A stretch of DNA of 64,000 bases, taken from Pyxicephalus adspersus. Its lineage: Eukaryota > Chordata > Amphibia > Anura > Pyxicephalidae. Both the position numbers and the translations under genes were made by a program. Below the pieces are notes generated by a model that worked only from the letters and a program-made list of their open reading frames with translations, did not search any database and was not told the origin of the DNA. Of the stretch, positions 1 to 10,446 are shown piece after piece (within the stretch, counting starts at the first letter, position 1; every line of letters starts with the position of its first letter). The stretch covers positions 62,175,270 to 62,239,269 of the forward strand of contig NC_092860.1 of the NCBI RefSeq assembly GCF_032062135.1, given 5' to 3'.

Positions 1-282
1 ATTTGTAGGAATAACAGGATGCTAAACATCTGTTACACTAAAGGAAAAATGTGCCTGGATCAGCTTTTATTAGATAGGGAGTTGTTTTTACCTACTCAGC
101 ATAACTGCATATGTAAACTACGCCTTTTGTCTTCCTGTATCCTGTATGTATAAAAAAAACATTTTGTCAAAATAAAGATTAGAGAATATTCCTAAAACCA
201 TACTGTGTGTATGTGTTATTGGGATATTTCTCCAGACGTCTGTCTCTGTGGATGAAGGAGAAGTCAGGGTGCATTTGAGGAA

Positions 283-1961
283 CTAGAAGTAGAAGCAGAT
301 CTTTTCAGCTGTACCAAGGGCCCTGCTGTCTCCATGCACCACGCTGACCAAGTAAAGGCGGATAGCTAGCTTTTGCTCACACAGACGCTGGAGCATGTGC
401 AGGATGGAGTTCCATCTAGTCAGTGTCACAAATGAGTCTATGCGGTGGCAGCCTCTGTTGGAGCAGGATCTTGCTAAGTGCCGCGGCCGCAGTAGGGGAG
501 CGGCGTACATGGCTGCAGATGGAGCGAGCCTGTCTCAGTAAGTCCTGCAGTCCTGGGTACGTGTGGAGGAACTTCTGCACCACCAGGTTCAGTACGTGCG
601 CAAAGCAGGGCACATGTTATGTGGCCCATGCGCAGTGAGCCAGGAGGGCATCAGCCAAGCCTCAACCTCTCTGTGCAAAGCAGACAAGAGTTCTCTGGCG
701 GTGTGACTTTTCTCCCCCAAGGACATCAGTTTCAGCACTGCCTGGCAACGCGTGTGCTTGAGGGAGCCATAGTGGCGTGGCAGCTTAACCACAGTGTCCT
801 CCGCTGCAGGCCTTTAAGGAGGGGTGTTGGAGAGAGAGGGGTTGACGGTAGAAGGAATGCAGGAGGAGGAGGGAGAGGACTGGGGTGGCCCATGCTTTCC
901 CACCACACTCCTCGGCGGGGGTACCAGGTGGTGTAATGCCTCTTGCAGCCTACCACCGACTGAGCTATGCAAGGCCACCCAGTGAGCGGTGAAGGACAAG
1001 TAGCGTCCCACTCTGTGCCTGGTTGTCCAGCTGTCCATGGTGACGTGGATTTGGCTAGACACTGAAAATGCCAATGCCTGGGGGAGGTTTTCCATTACAT
1101 GTGCATGTAAACTGGGAACAGCTGTGTGAGAGAAGTCATGCGTGCTTGGTATATTCCACAGCTGCTCGGCACAGGCCATCAGGTCACAGAAGGGAGCAGA
1201 GTCCACAATGCTGTACAGCAGTAGCTGCAAGGCCAATAGTTTGGCTTGACGTAAATTTAGTTCGGTCTCTTTTTTGGTTGGGCCCATGGCCTGATGCCTT
1301 GTGCAGAACTCTGGTAGAGTGGGCGGAAGAGACTGGGAACTAAGGGAGCTGAAGGGGTCACTGGAGTACCCATCTTGCGGTGACAAACGTTGTTTGACGC
1401 CACAAAACTTGCGGGCAGAAGCTGATACTTCATTGCCACTAGAAGTCTGGCTGGCACCAACCTCCTCAGACATAGTAGCAATGATAGTCGGAGGTGGAGA
1501 AGGAGTCAATGTAGGTGGAAGAAGAGAGAATGACATGGTTGCACCTCCTTCAAGAGAAGCTCCCACTTTGGTTTGTAGTTCTTGCACATGTGGGAAAACA
1601 GGGATGTTGTACCCAAATGTCATCCGGCCTGTCCTCTGCGGATGTGCCTGTGGCACAGAGAGCAGATTGCTACACACCCATCATTGTCTTTCAGTGTGAA
1701 AAAGGACCACACTGGAGAGGTGCGTGCAACCACTCTGCTCCCCTTTCTCTTTTCCTGCCTCTGCTGGGTGCTCTGCGTCTGTTCCAGCTCCACCTCCCCC
1801 ACAATCACATCATCCTCGACTGTTCCCCTGCTTGTGCCCACTCCTCTGTCTCTTCTTTGGGACTCACATGAGGCAGATTGGCTGCCCCTTCTATACCCAG
1901 TCTTTTGCTGCTGCCTTTCCTCTATGTCTGTTTCGGAACTGCTGCTAGCCCTTTCATGCAC
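283..1961 (-). pseudogene. hAT transposase, BED-finger type, frameshifted
   Basis: A cut-and-paste transposase remnant broken into at least four frames. The N-terminal block (1620-1961) has an acidic/Ser-rich lead and a BED zinc finger recognisable as VWSFFTLKDNDGC followed by CSLCHRH. A frame change near 1625-1677 leads into an 814-1677 block with the hAT core (FCDLMACAEQLW, then HVTMDSWTTRHRVGRYLSFTAHWV). Further frames at 589-792 and 416-613 carry HALNLVVQKFLHTYPGLQDL-type helical sequence, and 283-510 carries the TRWNSILHMLQRLCEQ block that is diagnostic of hAT. The C-terminal dimerisation domain is absent. Family assignment is confident; activity is excluded by the frame breaks. Confidence 0.85.
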
Positions 1962-2032
1962 CAGGGGTTCCCAGGTGACATTGCGGTCATCATCATCCTC
2001 ATTTTAATCTAAGCCAACATCTGCAAATGCAG

Positions 2033-2452
2033 TCACTCATCCAGAACCCTCACCCAGCAACTCCTGACCACACTCTCCAAGGGTCTCAAAGTGAGATCCT
2101 CAAACAACAAGGGAGAGTCCTCGGGAGGTACAGGCACATTAGCCACGCTAACTCCTGTCTTTGCTTCTGTCACGGCTGTGCTAGTTGCTGCTGCAGAAGA
2201 AAAGCCTACTGCACTTGAGGCCCCTGAGACCCAGTTCATAATACTCTCCACATGACGTGGCTGTATAAATGTATTCCGCTCTTTCAATACATTCACCAGC
2301 ATACTGGTGCTCCGCATACATCTCAGACCTGTTTGACAACTTTTGCTGCTGCCTCCAACGGCTTTCTGCTGCTGCTGTCCTACAGTGGCAGACTCCCGGG
2401 AAGTATGCCCCCTGCCAGATGCGGCAGGTCCCCCAACGGCATGCCTCATCAT
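2033..2452 (-). pseudogene. N-terminal reading frame of hAT copy 1
   Basis: A 139-codon minus-strand frame just upstream of the BED-finger block, rich in Ser, Ala and Thr. It has a hydrophobic patch SIMNWVSGASSAV that resembles the AILDWLTRSSTSS segment of the equivalent position in hAT copy 2 (near 22040). I read it as the variable leader region of the same transposase gene rather than a separate protein. No catalytic motif is present and the function of this region is unknown to me. Confidence 0.45.
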
Positions 2453-2539
2453 TTACTTAATCAGGCAAAAATGCACCTGTACCAAACGGTTTCTTTGTTA
2501 AATAGGAACAGGTATCAAACAACATAATCTCCATAATTT

Positions 2540-2995
2540 TTTAATAGTAGGACAGAAATTTTTCTGTACCAAACTGTCATTTTTTGGCAAATAGCAAGAG
2601 ATATCAAAACCTGAAATATCTGTATTTTTTATATAGCGGGACAGAATTTTTTTTTTACTAATGGTCTTCTTTGGTAAATAGCAAGAAGTATCAAACACTG
2701 AAATATCAGTATTTTTTATATAGTAGGACAGAACTTTTTTTTATCAGTCTTCTTTGGTAAATAGCTAAAGGAATCAAACACTGAAATATCTGTATTTTTT
2801 ATAATATAAAGGTGGGCAAAGCACAGTACCAAATCACTAAGCAGAAGGATAGTAAAGGAAAAGCCAGGTTCGAGACAGGCGACTTTTCTGTAGCAAACTG
2901 GCTTTCTTGGTAAATAGCAAGAGTTAGCAGACTGAAATATCTGGATTTTTTCAAGAGTAGGACAGAAATTTTTCTTACCAAACTGACTTCTTACA
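2540..2995. repeat. ~84-bp tandem array inside hAT copy 1
   Basis: About four units share a core in which GGTAAATAGCAAGA is followed by a TATCAAA-like stretch and CTGAAATATCTGTATTTTT. Core starts near 2586, 2672, 2755 and 2909 give spacings of 86, 83 and about 84 once a 70-bp insertion in the last spacer is removed. The reverse complement of the core matches the ~75-bp satellite of hAT copy 3 at 53785-54845. Confidence 0.8.
2811..2880 (-). repeat. inverted 70-bp fragment of Gypsy-type LTR inside the tandem array
   Basis: This stretch is close to the reverse complement of 3636-3706 in the neighbouring LTR (shared GGGCAAAGCACAGTACCAAAT and GAGACAGGC). It interrupts one unit of the 84-bp array. 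Confidence 0.75.
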
Positions 2996-3403
2996 TAGTA
3001 CATAGTACTGGTAGCATCAAAAACTGCTATATCTGTATACAGTATATACAGATATACAGAAGGCTCCTAACCTGTCCCTGTCACAATCCACATCTCTCTA
3101 TGCTTCCTATCTTCTCTATCCTTCACACAGAACACAAGATGTAGTGACTAACCTCTCCCTCCCTCCCTGTAAATATGGCTGTGCTCAGATTTCTCCTGAT
3201 TGGGCTGCTGGGCCTTGCTGTGCATCCTGGAAGCAAATGATACGCCCCCCAGCCGCAATTTTCGCTCCCTGCTTTTTCACTCCTTCGTTCGGCGAGAACA
3301 CGACCCCATGGCAAATCACAAGGCCGTTCTCACTTAAATGTTTGGTGAACAAGGCCCGATTGGCCACGAGATTGAATTTACAAATTTTGCTCGCTCATCC
3401 CTA

Positions 3404-3883
3404 CTGTGAACTAGTTCCTGTACACCTGCTGCTTAATCCAATGTTTCATGTGTCCAGCTCCTGTGTTAACCCTTCATTGTCCAGTTTGTTGGTTCCCAGC
3501 CAACTTCCCTGTGCTGTTCCTGTGGATATCCCTGCATCACCTGTACCTCCTGCTGTTTTAAGTGTCTCCTGTGTTCCCTGTGCCCGCAGTGGCCTCTGTG
3601 CCATTGCTGTCTGTCTCCTGGATCCTTTGCTTGCTGCCTGTCTCAACCCTGGCTTTCCTTGACTATCCTCCTGCTTAGCGATTTGGTACTGTGCTTTGCC
3701 CACATTGGTGTGCCAAGGACTGCAACCTGGCAGTAACCAGCGGCGCAACATCCTCACCATCAGAGGCTCTGGAGAAAACCTGGTTACTCCTTAGACTCTG
3801 TGCCCTGGCCCTTCTCAGGGCTCACACCACCTTTGTGCAAGCCATAGCACCCCCTAGTGGTCCTGTCTCTCTGAGCGTGACAC
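3404..3883 (+). repeat. Gypsy-type LTR, 3' two-thirds (copy A)
   Basis: Homologous throughout to the complete solo LTR at 59037-59775, beginning at the position equivalent to about 59261 (ACTAGTTCCTGTACACCTGC) and ending with the shared GTGGTCCTGTCTCTC...GCGTGACA terminus. The missing first ~225 bp were displaced by hAT copy 1. The superfamily is inferred from the TGTCAC...GTGACA ends; no internal coding region is attached. Confidence 0.75.
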
Positions 3884-4300
3884 TTCTGATATCCCTAAGA
3901 ACTATGCTGAATATTTTGAGCTAATATGAAGGGCAATACAATGAACCTATTACTAAGGAGACCTTTGAATTTGTTAATGTTAAGTATGCCAAACTAGTGA
4001 CTTTTTATTCCTAACCGAAAACACATAAGAATTTATAACATCCTCCTGGTTGTCCCATAGTGTCGGGGGTAGGCTAACTGCAAACGCAAGCCAACTAGTG
4101 GATCAGTATTTGAGATTACATGTACATAAAAATGCCTTGTTATTATGTTACCTGTGCCACCTCAAATTTTATTTACCTTATTAAATGTAACTGTTCATCT
4201 TTTTTATGTAGGCAAGACAAACAGAACATTTAGAAAGAGAATAAACAGGAGTGCTGATAAGTTCCTGGCTTTGCCCAGAAAGAAGAGAGCCAGAGTTATG
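3884..4300 (+). pseudogene. Penelope-like element fragment (copy 1): RT fingers joined to GIY-YIG endonuclease
   Basis: Penelope-like elements encode a telomerase-like reverse transcriptase followed by a GIY-YIG endonuclease. Here 3884-4130 is a decayed RT finger/palm segment containing PKTH and a PIVSGVG-like motif followed by LTANASQLVDQYLRLHV. It aligns with 58900-59880 of copy 2. It is followed almost at once by the endonuclease segment FIYLIKCNCSS and FYVGKTNRTFRKRINRS (4165-4255), with one extra T shifting the frame. The RT catalytic centre is missing, so an internal deletion joined the two domains. The 3' end is bounded by a mariner. Confidence 0.75.
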
Positions 4301-4302
4301 AA

Positions 4303-5220
4303 ATACCACATTTATTCAACATATTCACCCCTGGGACTGATGCACTTGGTACAGCGTTGTTGCAGCTTTTCTAGACGGTTCAAATAAAAGTCCTTTGGTT
4401 GGGCCGCAGACCAACTCTCAGCAGCATTTTTGACGTCAGAAATGTCCTCAAAACGTATGTCCTCAAAAAGAAAATAGTCTGAAGGGGCCAGGTCAGGTGA
4501 GTAGGGGGGATGGTGGACCAATTGGAAACCCAGGGTGTTCAATTTGGCAGCCACAACGTTGGATGCGTGCGCAGGTGCATAGTCCTGCATAAAAAGGATC
4601 CCTTTGGTAACCTTTCCACAGCGTTTTGTTTTAATTGCCTCCTTCAGCTGGTCCAGGAGGTTAGCATAATACTGTGTGGTGATACTAGAGCCCTGAGGTA
4701 GGTAGTCCACCAACAGAATACCATCTTTGTCCCAGAAAATGGACGCCATGACTTTTTTAGCCGGTTTCTGGGTTCAGAACTTCTTTGGCCGCGGGGACCC
4801 GCTGTGGCGCCATTCCTTTGACTGTTCCAGGATCATAGATGTGGAGCCAGGTTTCATCCTTAATCACTAACCTAGCCTACAAGTCCTGTGCAGCTTCAAA
4901 ATGAGCCAAAACGGCTTTGGATGCTTCAACTCGTTCATTCTTCTGATTACTGTTCAAACATTTCGGCATTCACTTCGCTGAAAGCTTGCGCATGTCTAGT
5001 GGTGATAACAAACCCAACACGCTCCCATGAGGTGTCAAGTATCTGGGCTATCTTTTTTGCGGATATTCGCCGATCCGCAATAATCAGCTCATGGACAGCA
5101 TCGCAGGTTGCCGGGTTAGCTGAGGTTGAATACTTCTCCCCTAGTATTTGTGACATTCCTGGAGAAACATCACGAAGAGGTGATGTAGATAAGTTCTTTT
5201 AAAAGAAAGAAACTCGCTGG
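4303..5220 (-). mobile_element. mariner (Tc1/mariner superfamily) transposon with broken transposase
   Basis: A minus-strand mariner. The helix-turn-helix part lies at 4947-5156 (IIADRRISAKKIAQIL followed by ERVGFVI). The catalytic part lies at 4312-4749 with the first Asp motif KDETWLHIYDPGT near 4840-4880. The second and third Asp are in FMQDYAP and HPPYSPDLAPSDYFLF; counting residues gives exactly 34 between them, the mariner D,D34D spacing. The C-terminus ends GEYVE plus stop, as in mariners. A frameshift separates the first Asp from the rest, and the N-terminus is missing. Inverted termini were not resolved, so both ends are approximate. Confidence 0.85.
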
Positions 5221-5930
5221 ATTTATAAAGCATTATAGGTGCTTTTGTTTTACTGCTGTAATCCTCTATATTAAATATTTTTTTTCCCTCAATGAACAAA
5301 TATTACGACACAATATTAATATACTACTGTTCAGGCACCTGTCATTAGTTATATGTTCCTTATGTTACCAAGATTTAGCGCAATGAGAAAAGTCTATGGA
5401 TGCGGTGGTACAGAGCGCTCTGACAAGTCATGCCGGAATCTGTCATCCTGGGGCCACTCTGTCTCGCTATTGGACAGGAGTCTTCTCTTCCTCTTCCATG
5501 AGGTTGAGCTGCCCTGGATGTGAATGTGAGTTTCATTATGCCCTTGTCACTCCCACCAAGCGGGTCTCCTTCCTTTTTAGGTAAGCCCCTACTGCACATG
5601 TGCAGGTGTGTCCTGTCTGGATTAAAACACTGCAGCAGGCAGCTGCAGGTAACGCAGTATTACAACTATTAAACCAAAAACCAATATACAACAATTAAAC
5701 CAAAAACCTGATTGTCTGTGAATTAATAACAGTAGTGCTACTACTCTTCTTTTTTCTTTGTTTTATTATGTTTGTTTTGTAAACTTGGACAAAAAGGATG
5801 CCATTTGAACTTGTAAAGCTTATGAGGAGACATCTTTTTCACCCATAAATAAATATTTTGAATATTCATTTAAAGCCAAAGGCAAGGTAAACCATTGACA
5901 CTCTATTGTACACTCTAATTGTAATATATA
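5221..5930. other. no gene recognised
   Basis: AT-rich sequence with a moderately GC-rich patch at 5400-5600. No conserved protein or known repeat terminus was seen. Confidence 0.5.
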
Positions 5931-6704
5931 TATATTATATAAGCTACTGTACAGGTACATTACATTATACACTATTTTTTTTTTTTAAAGATTTTTTTTT
6001 ATCTTTTATAAAAAAAAATTTATTATTAAATTTATAAAATTTTGGACATATCTCGGTGAGTTATGCGGTAATTAGGTGAATTATAAGTAATTATTGAGTA
6101 ATTCGGTGAATTATAGCCTACAATCTAAAATAAATTTCCATGCAAAAAATTTACCACTTTTTGCATGGAAGTTTGGAAAGAATTAGAATACCCGGCGTTC
6201 GCGTACGCGTCCCTCGGCGATTCCTGATGATGTCCGTGCGTGCACCCGTCGATGGGGGTCGTCGCGGGAAATTCAAATATTTTGTTTTGGATTCAATACA
6301 AAGTCCTGTATCCAATCCAATACAAAATAATACAAAATATAATTATGTGGTTTTGTCTATAGGTATGTGACGTTGGACTGTTGGACACTAGGGAGGTGTT
6401 TTAGAAAAATATATTACTATACAGTATACCGAATTATCGCATTTTCAGTATTTTTCATTTATTTATGTATTCTTGTTTAAGCTGATTTTTGTGTATTTTA
6501 TTTAATTTTATTAAAAGTATTTTTTTTTTAAATGATTGTGTGTTTCAAACATTTTTTATTTTCATGATATCTACTGGACCCCTGTTTGGACATATTTCTG
6601 TAAGCTACAGGTCTACAATTTAAAAAAAAAAAATTCATGAAAAACAGTGTACCGCTTTTGGTACAGAAATCTAGACATCAGTGTAACGCCCAGGAGGTTA
6701 AGGA
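5930..6704. mobile_element. piggyBac-like non-autonomous element (3' terminus at TTAA)
   Basis: The right end reads GCCCAGGAGG followed by TTAA at about 6700. Upstream are the subterminal blocks TTTGGTACAGAAATC and, at 6120-6210, a stretch (TTTCCATGCAAAAAA, then GAATTAGAATACCCGGCG) that matches the piggyBac-like termini at 57600-57720 and, inverted, 63713-63857. The interior AAATTCAAATATTTTGTTTTGG also recurs near 53090. The left boundary is uncertain. Confidence 0.55.
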
Positions 6705-7389
6705 TTATGTGATTTATGTACAGTATATGTGTATTCACAATTAACACTGCATTAAAAAATCAAATGATAATTACATAATGGAGAAAATTTTAAATTACCT
6801 AGTTTATTATGTGTTCAGAATATAACTACTACTACATATTTTACAGCAAATAAATCAGTGGGGAAATTTTTTAGAAAATTGTATTTGCAACAATTTTAAT
6901 ATGATTGGTATAATAAAACAAATGTTGGGTATATATTTTTATATTTATGCCTTTAAAGCCCCTTTGTTTTCTTTTTTGAATTTGTTTATGTTTGATGCAT
7001 CTGGAATGTGGCATAACACCAGACAGTTTAGTATAGTTTTCAATATTCACTGTACTGTATGTGCATAGAATTTATCTGTCAGAGAATTGCTGTGCACAGT
7101 TTAGCTGGTCTCCCACTGTCAAGCTGAGACAGTTGTCAGAGTTTGACAGCAGCTACTGAAGAGCAATGATTTATGTGCAACTGCCAAACCCATGCTTTGA
7201 TTAGGGCTTGGTACTGTACTACCTTTTTTACTACCTGTACATTCACTTTACTCTTCACCTTCTGCTTGGGTTAAGGTAATTGGTCTCTTTTTGCATCCTT
7301 TCTCTATTAGTAATGGTACTATCACCATCTTAGAACCTTTCTTAAGTCATGTTTGGGCAAACACAGATATTTAAAGATTACTTGATGAC
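6705..7389. other. no gene recognised
   Basis: AT-rich sequence. I see no coding, RNA or repeat signature. Confidence 0.5.
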
Positions 7390-7965
7390 AAAACTAAGCA
7401 TAAAGTAGAGGCATATGCTGATGTACTCTTTTACATCTCAATACCAACATTTACACTTCTTTACGTCCTTTCAGAAGTCAGTGATTATTCTCACGTATCC
7501 ACCCACAAGGTTATTTGAAAAAAATGGAGGCCTTAGCCATCTCTATGTCACTATTGACTCCCCCTGCATTAGTAAAGAAGTTATTAGACTGCTAAAGTCT
7601 CATGAAGGAATAGCTTTCACAGATCTTTTTTTTATCATCATTTGGCAAGACTGGTAAACTGGTGCAGGCATGGATGTTTGAAACATTGGGTTTTCATAGA
7701 AAATGCTCACATCACTTGCTGGGGTATTATGGTAATATGGTCACTGTCTGATAGCCATCCTGCTCTGCAGAAACCCCCATTGATAGGATCTAATCTCCAA
7801 ATGGTAAATAAATTCTGGTCTGTTAAATTACCCTTCACCTATGCCTCCCATTTTGGACATCCACATTTCCTAATGGACGTTTTATTCAGCGCCTGGAAAC
7901 CAGAAGTGTTTTGTGCAAGTAGTTTCCTGTGTTTTAATAGGTGGATTTTTACATTTTTTTAATGT
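7390..7965 (+). pseudogene. possible L1 reverse-transcriptase fragment
   Basis: The start of this stretch can be read as AYADVLFYISIPTFTLL followed by SEVSDYS, which resembles the L1 RT segment that carries the FADD box and the helix after it, with one catalytic Asp lost. Beyond about 7560 the similarity fades and the frame breaks. No 3' tail or second copy supports it in the window, so this is a weak call. Confidence 0.35.
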
Positions 7966-8471
7966 CTTCAACCTGAGCATTCTCAGAAGTTCACCAGATA
8001 TGTAAGCATTCTTTTGAATATTGCAACTGTCCCACTTCCTCTACTTGCAGGCTTCTCATTATTTTTCTCAACCAATATCCTTACTAGAGACTTTTTGCTC
8101 TGCATAGGAACCTTAGAGAGGCACAAAGGAGAAGCCAGGGATAGTAGTACCAGCATATTAGCATATGAATGTTACTAATATCCCTGGCTTTTCCTTCACA
8201 CCTTTCATTTAGGAACAATTGGGAGGGTAACCTTAAGATGACATTTTCCTCCCAACAACTAGGACAACTTTTAAAATTTGGCAATAAGACTTCAGTATTA
8301 AATATCAGGAGCTTTTTACACACTGGCACAGAATTTTAACCATCCTAGCATAAATAAATTCAGACGTAGATGACAGCTGTTAGATATGCCAAAGTAATTC
8401 TGGCAGCTTGCTTTACATATTTTGGGTTTGCCCCACTTTGTCCAATTTTTGGTCACAGGTAGCAGACATTG
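7966..8471. other. no gene recognised
   Basis: Unremarkable intergenic or intronic sequence, with no motif I can name. Confidence 0.45.
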
Positions 8472-8694
8472 GGCGTGATTTATTAAAGCTCTCCAATACT
8501 GGAGAAAATAGGCTATCATGCAGGAACCTGGGTGATCCAGCAAACCTGGAACAGATCTTGTTCAGAATTAAAAACATTTGCCAATGAATATCAAATCATT
8601 TTTAAGAAATCCATTTGATGTTTGCTGGATCACCCAGGTTCTCCCATGATAACCTAACTTCTCCAGTCTTGGGGAGCTTTAATAAATTATGCCT
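8472..8694. mobile_element. palindromic MITE (copy 1)
   Basis: The two halves are near-perfect inverted repeats. The left end is GGCGTGATTTATTAAAGCT and the right end, reverse-complemented, is CAGGCATAATTTATTAAAGCT. Inside, GAACCTGGGTGATCCAGCAAAC is mirrored by GTTTGCTGGATCACCCAGGTTC. The element is non-coding and can fold along most of its 223 bp. A truncated second copy is at 31932-32098. Confidence 0.85.
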
Positions 8695-8938
8695 GTTATA
8701 TTCAAACTTACTGACATATATGATAAACTTGAGTTAGTCTTCCCAGATGTCCCCATCATCTCCAGGAAAAGATATTGAAACTCTCTGCTGCATCATTTAC
8801 TTAATGCAGCCAAACCTCTTTTTTTAATTTATTTTTCTAACTTACCTTGCTCTCTGTAAAAATTGTTGACATACCACTGTTAAAATGATGTGGTTTTATA
8901 TTGTTCTAAGTTTAATTTTATATTTTTCAGAATATTAT

Positions 8939-9657
8939 TGTAAGGCCCGGGTCGATACCAGTATTCCCCAGACACCAATTCCCTTAATCTATTGCTATAG
9001 AGGCCCTCGCTCAGCCTCGGGAGACTGGTTGTGTCTCCCAGCACTCGGTTGCCCCCAGGACTTGGTGTGCAAGGAATGGTGTCTGGGGATAGGCCGGCAG
9101 CCGACCCAGAGCCCACTAATACAGAGTATAGAGCCCACAAATACTACAGAGTACAGAATGTCAGGAAATCCCAAAACAAGCCGACGTTAAAACACAGGAA
9201 ATCAGTCCACCAAGAAAAGTACAAAGGGAAGGCACAAACAGAATAGGGTCACAAGCAGAGGTCGGTTCAGGCAGAGTTCAATGGATAGTCAGGAACAGGC
9301 ACAGGTCAGTAACAGAATACTCAAAAAATCACTCCAACAGAGGTAAGCCCAGCAGAACCTATAACAGGCACAGAAGACTGGAAGCAGAGTGACTATAAAG
9401 CCCCAGCAGCCAATGACAATGCAGGACTGAGTCAGGAGCTAATCAGCCTCTAGAATCCCCTTCAGCTGTGCACAGCCTACCAGTGGATGCTGGGGATGCC
9501 ATAAATCCATCAGGCTGCACAGCTGAAGGGAAGCAGGGCTGCTGCTATCTTAGTTCTCTTGGCTGTTGCAAATGACATCTCTGGACAGAACAAACAGTGT
9601 TTTATAGTCCGATGGCACACAGCCTGGAGTTGTCGGCCAGATGAGCATTTTCTAACA
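8939..9657. repeat. solo LTR, family unassigned
   Basis: Bounded by TGTAAGGCCCGG on the left and TTTTCTAACA on the right, giving TGT...ACA ends. It is flanked by ATTAT (8934-8938) and ATTAA (9658-9662), a 5-bp target duplication with one mismatch. The interior contains reiterated purine-rich words (AGGCACAGGTC, AGGCAGAG, ACAGGCACAG) and no coding frame. It is not the same LTR family as the 3404 and 59037 copies. Confidence 0.5.
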
Positions 9658-9662
9658 ATTAA

Positions 9663-10440
9663 GTTGATACAATTTGTTTTATTCTAGATCCTTTATTACT
9701 TTTTGATAACGTTGTATTTGGTTGTCATTTAAGAAAATAAAGTTTAAAAAAATTAGAAAAGCCCCAGCAAAATTACTGTCAATCAAATACTATTGATATT
9801 CTATTACTTTTATAAAATAATGAATAAATCTTTTCTAAATGAGTATACATTCAATGTGTTTAAAATATGCACCAAGTGAGTAAGCTCCAAGAAGAAGATA
9901 TAGATTGTCCAAAAAAAAAGACTGAGGACTAGCTGTACATATGGTAATGTGGCATTCACCCCTGCATACTCTTAAGGAAGGTAGTTTTGAGAAATATGTT
10001 CAACGGGATCTTTTCAGCATGCTCTCGCTGGTGTCTATGTGGAATCATACATAGAAGAAAAAAGGTACATTGTCTAGAGAAACTGCCTGTTTTCCAGAAA
10101 TGTGTATTACTGTTGAAAAAAACAAGTACTGGTCTTAGCATGGTCTATTGGAGTTTAAAATGTACTTTATGTACAAGGATTTTAACAATAATATGGTTTT
10201 GTGTTATGAGAAAATTTTGTCCTATGAGAATACCTATGGAATACTGATTCATGGAAGGAAAGGAGAAATAATATAGGTCAATATGCCATTTCCATCAGAT
10301 ATAATTTTATGTGGGCTTTGTAGTATTTTTGAGTTTTTCTCTAGCACGTCTAGTTTTTGTGATGCAGTTACTTATATATTGTGTGAAATTCGCTAAAATA
10401 GCCTTAACATATCACAACATTTGACAATAGTTGATAGAGA
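9663..10440. other. no gene recognised
   Basis: AT-rich sequence with short unsupported frames only. Confidence 0.5.
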
Positions 10441-10446
10441 CCGCAC

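Larger units (their letters stand above)
231..3403 (-). mobile_element. hAT DNA transposon (copy 1), decayed, 3' end truncated
   Basis: This is a minus-strand hAT element. Its 5' terminus is seen at 3390-3403, where the plus strand reads GCTCGCTCATCCCTA, so the element begins with the hAT-type terminal motif TAGGGATGAGCGAGC. In transcriptional order it holds the terminus, a leader with a short tandem array (2540-2995), an N-terminal reading frame (2033-2452) and a broken transposase (283-1961). The C-terminal dimerisation part of the transposase and the other terminus are not found, so the left boundary near 231 is a guess. The element sits inside a Gypsy-type LTR, whose sequence resumes directly at 3404. 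Confidence 0.75.

Noticed and set aside
814..936. Plus-strand Gly/Arg-rich frames over the hAT transposase
   Set aside because: Antisense shadow of the transposase Ser/Pro-rich linker.
2860..2885. tRNA B-box-like GGTTCGAGA, suggesting a tRNA gene or tRNA-SINE
   Set aside because: No A box or cloverleaf upstream; the stretch is an inverted LTR fragment.
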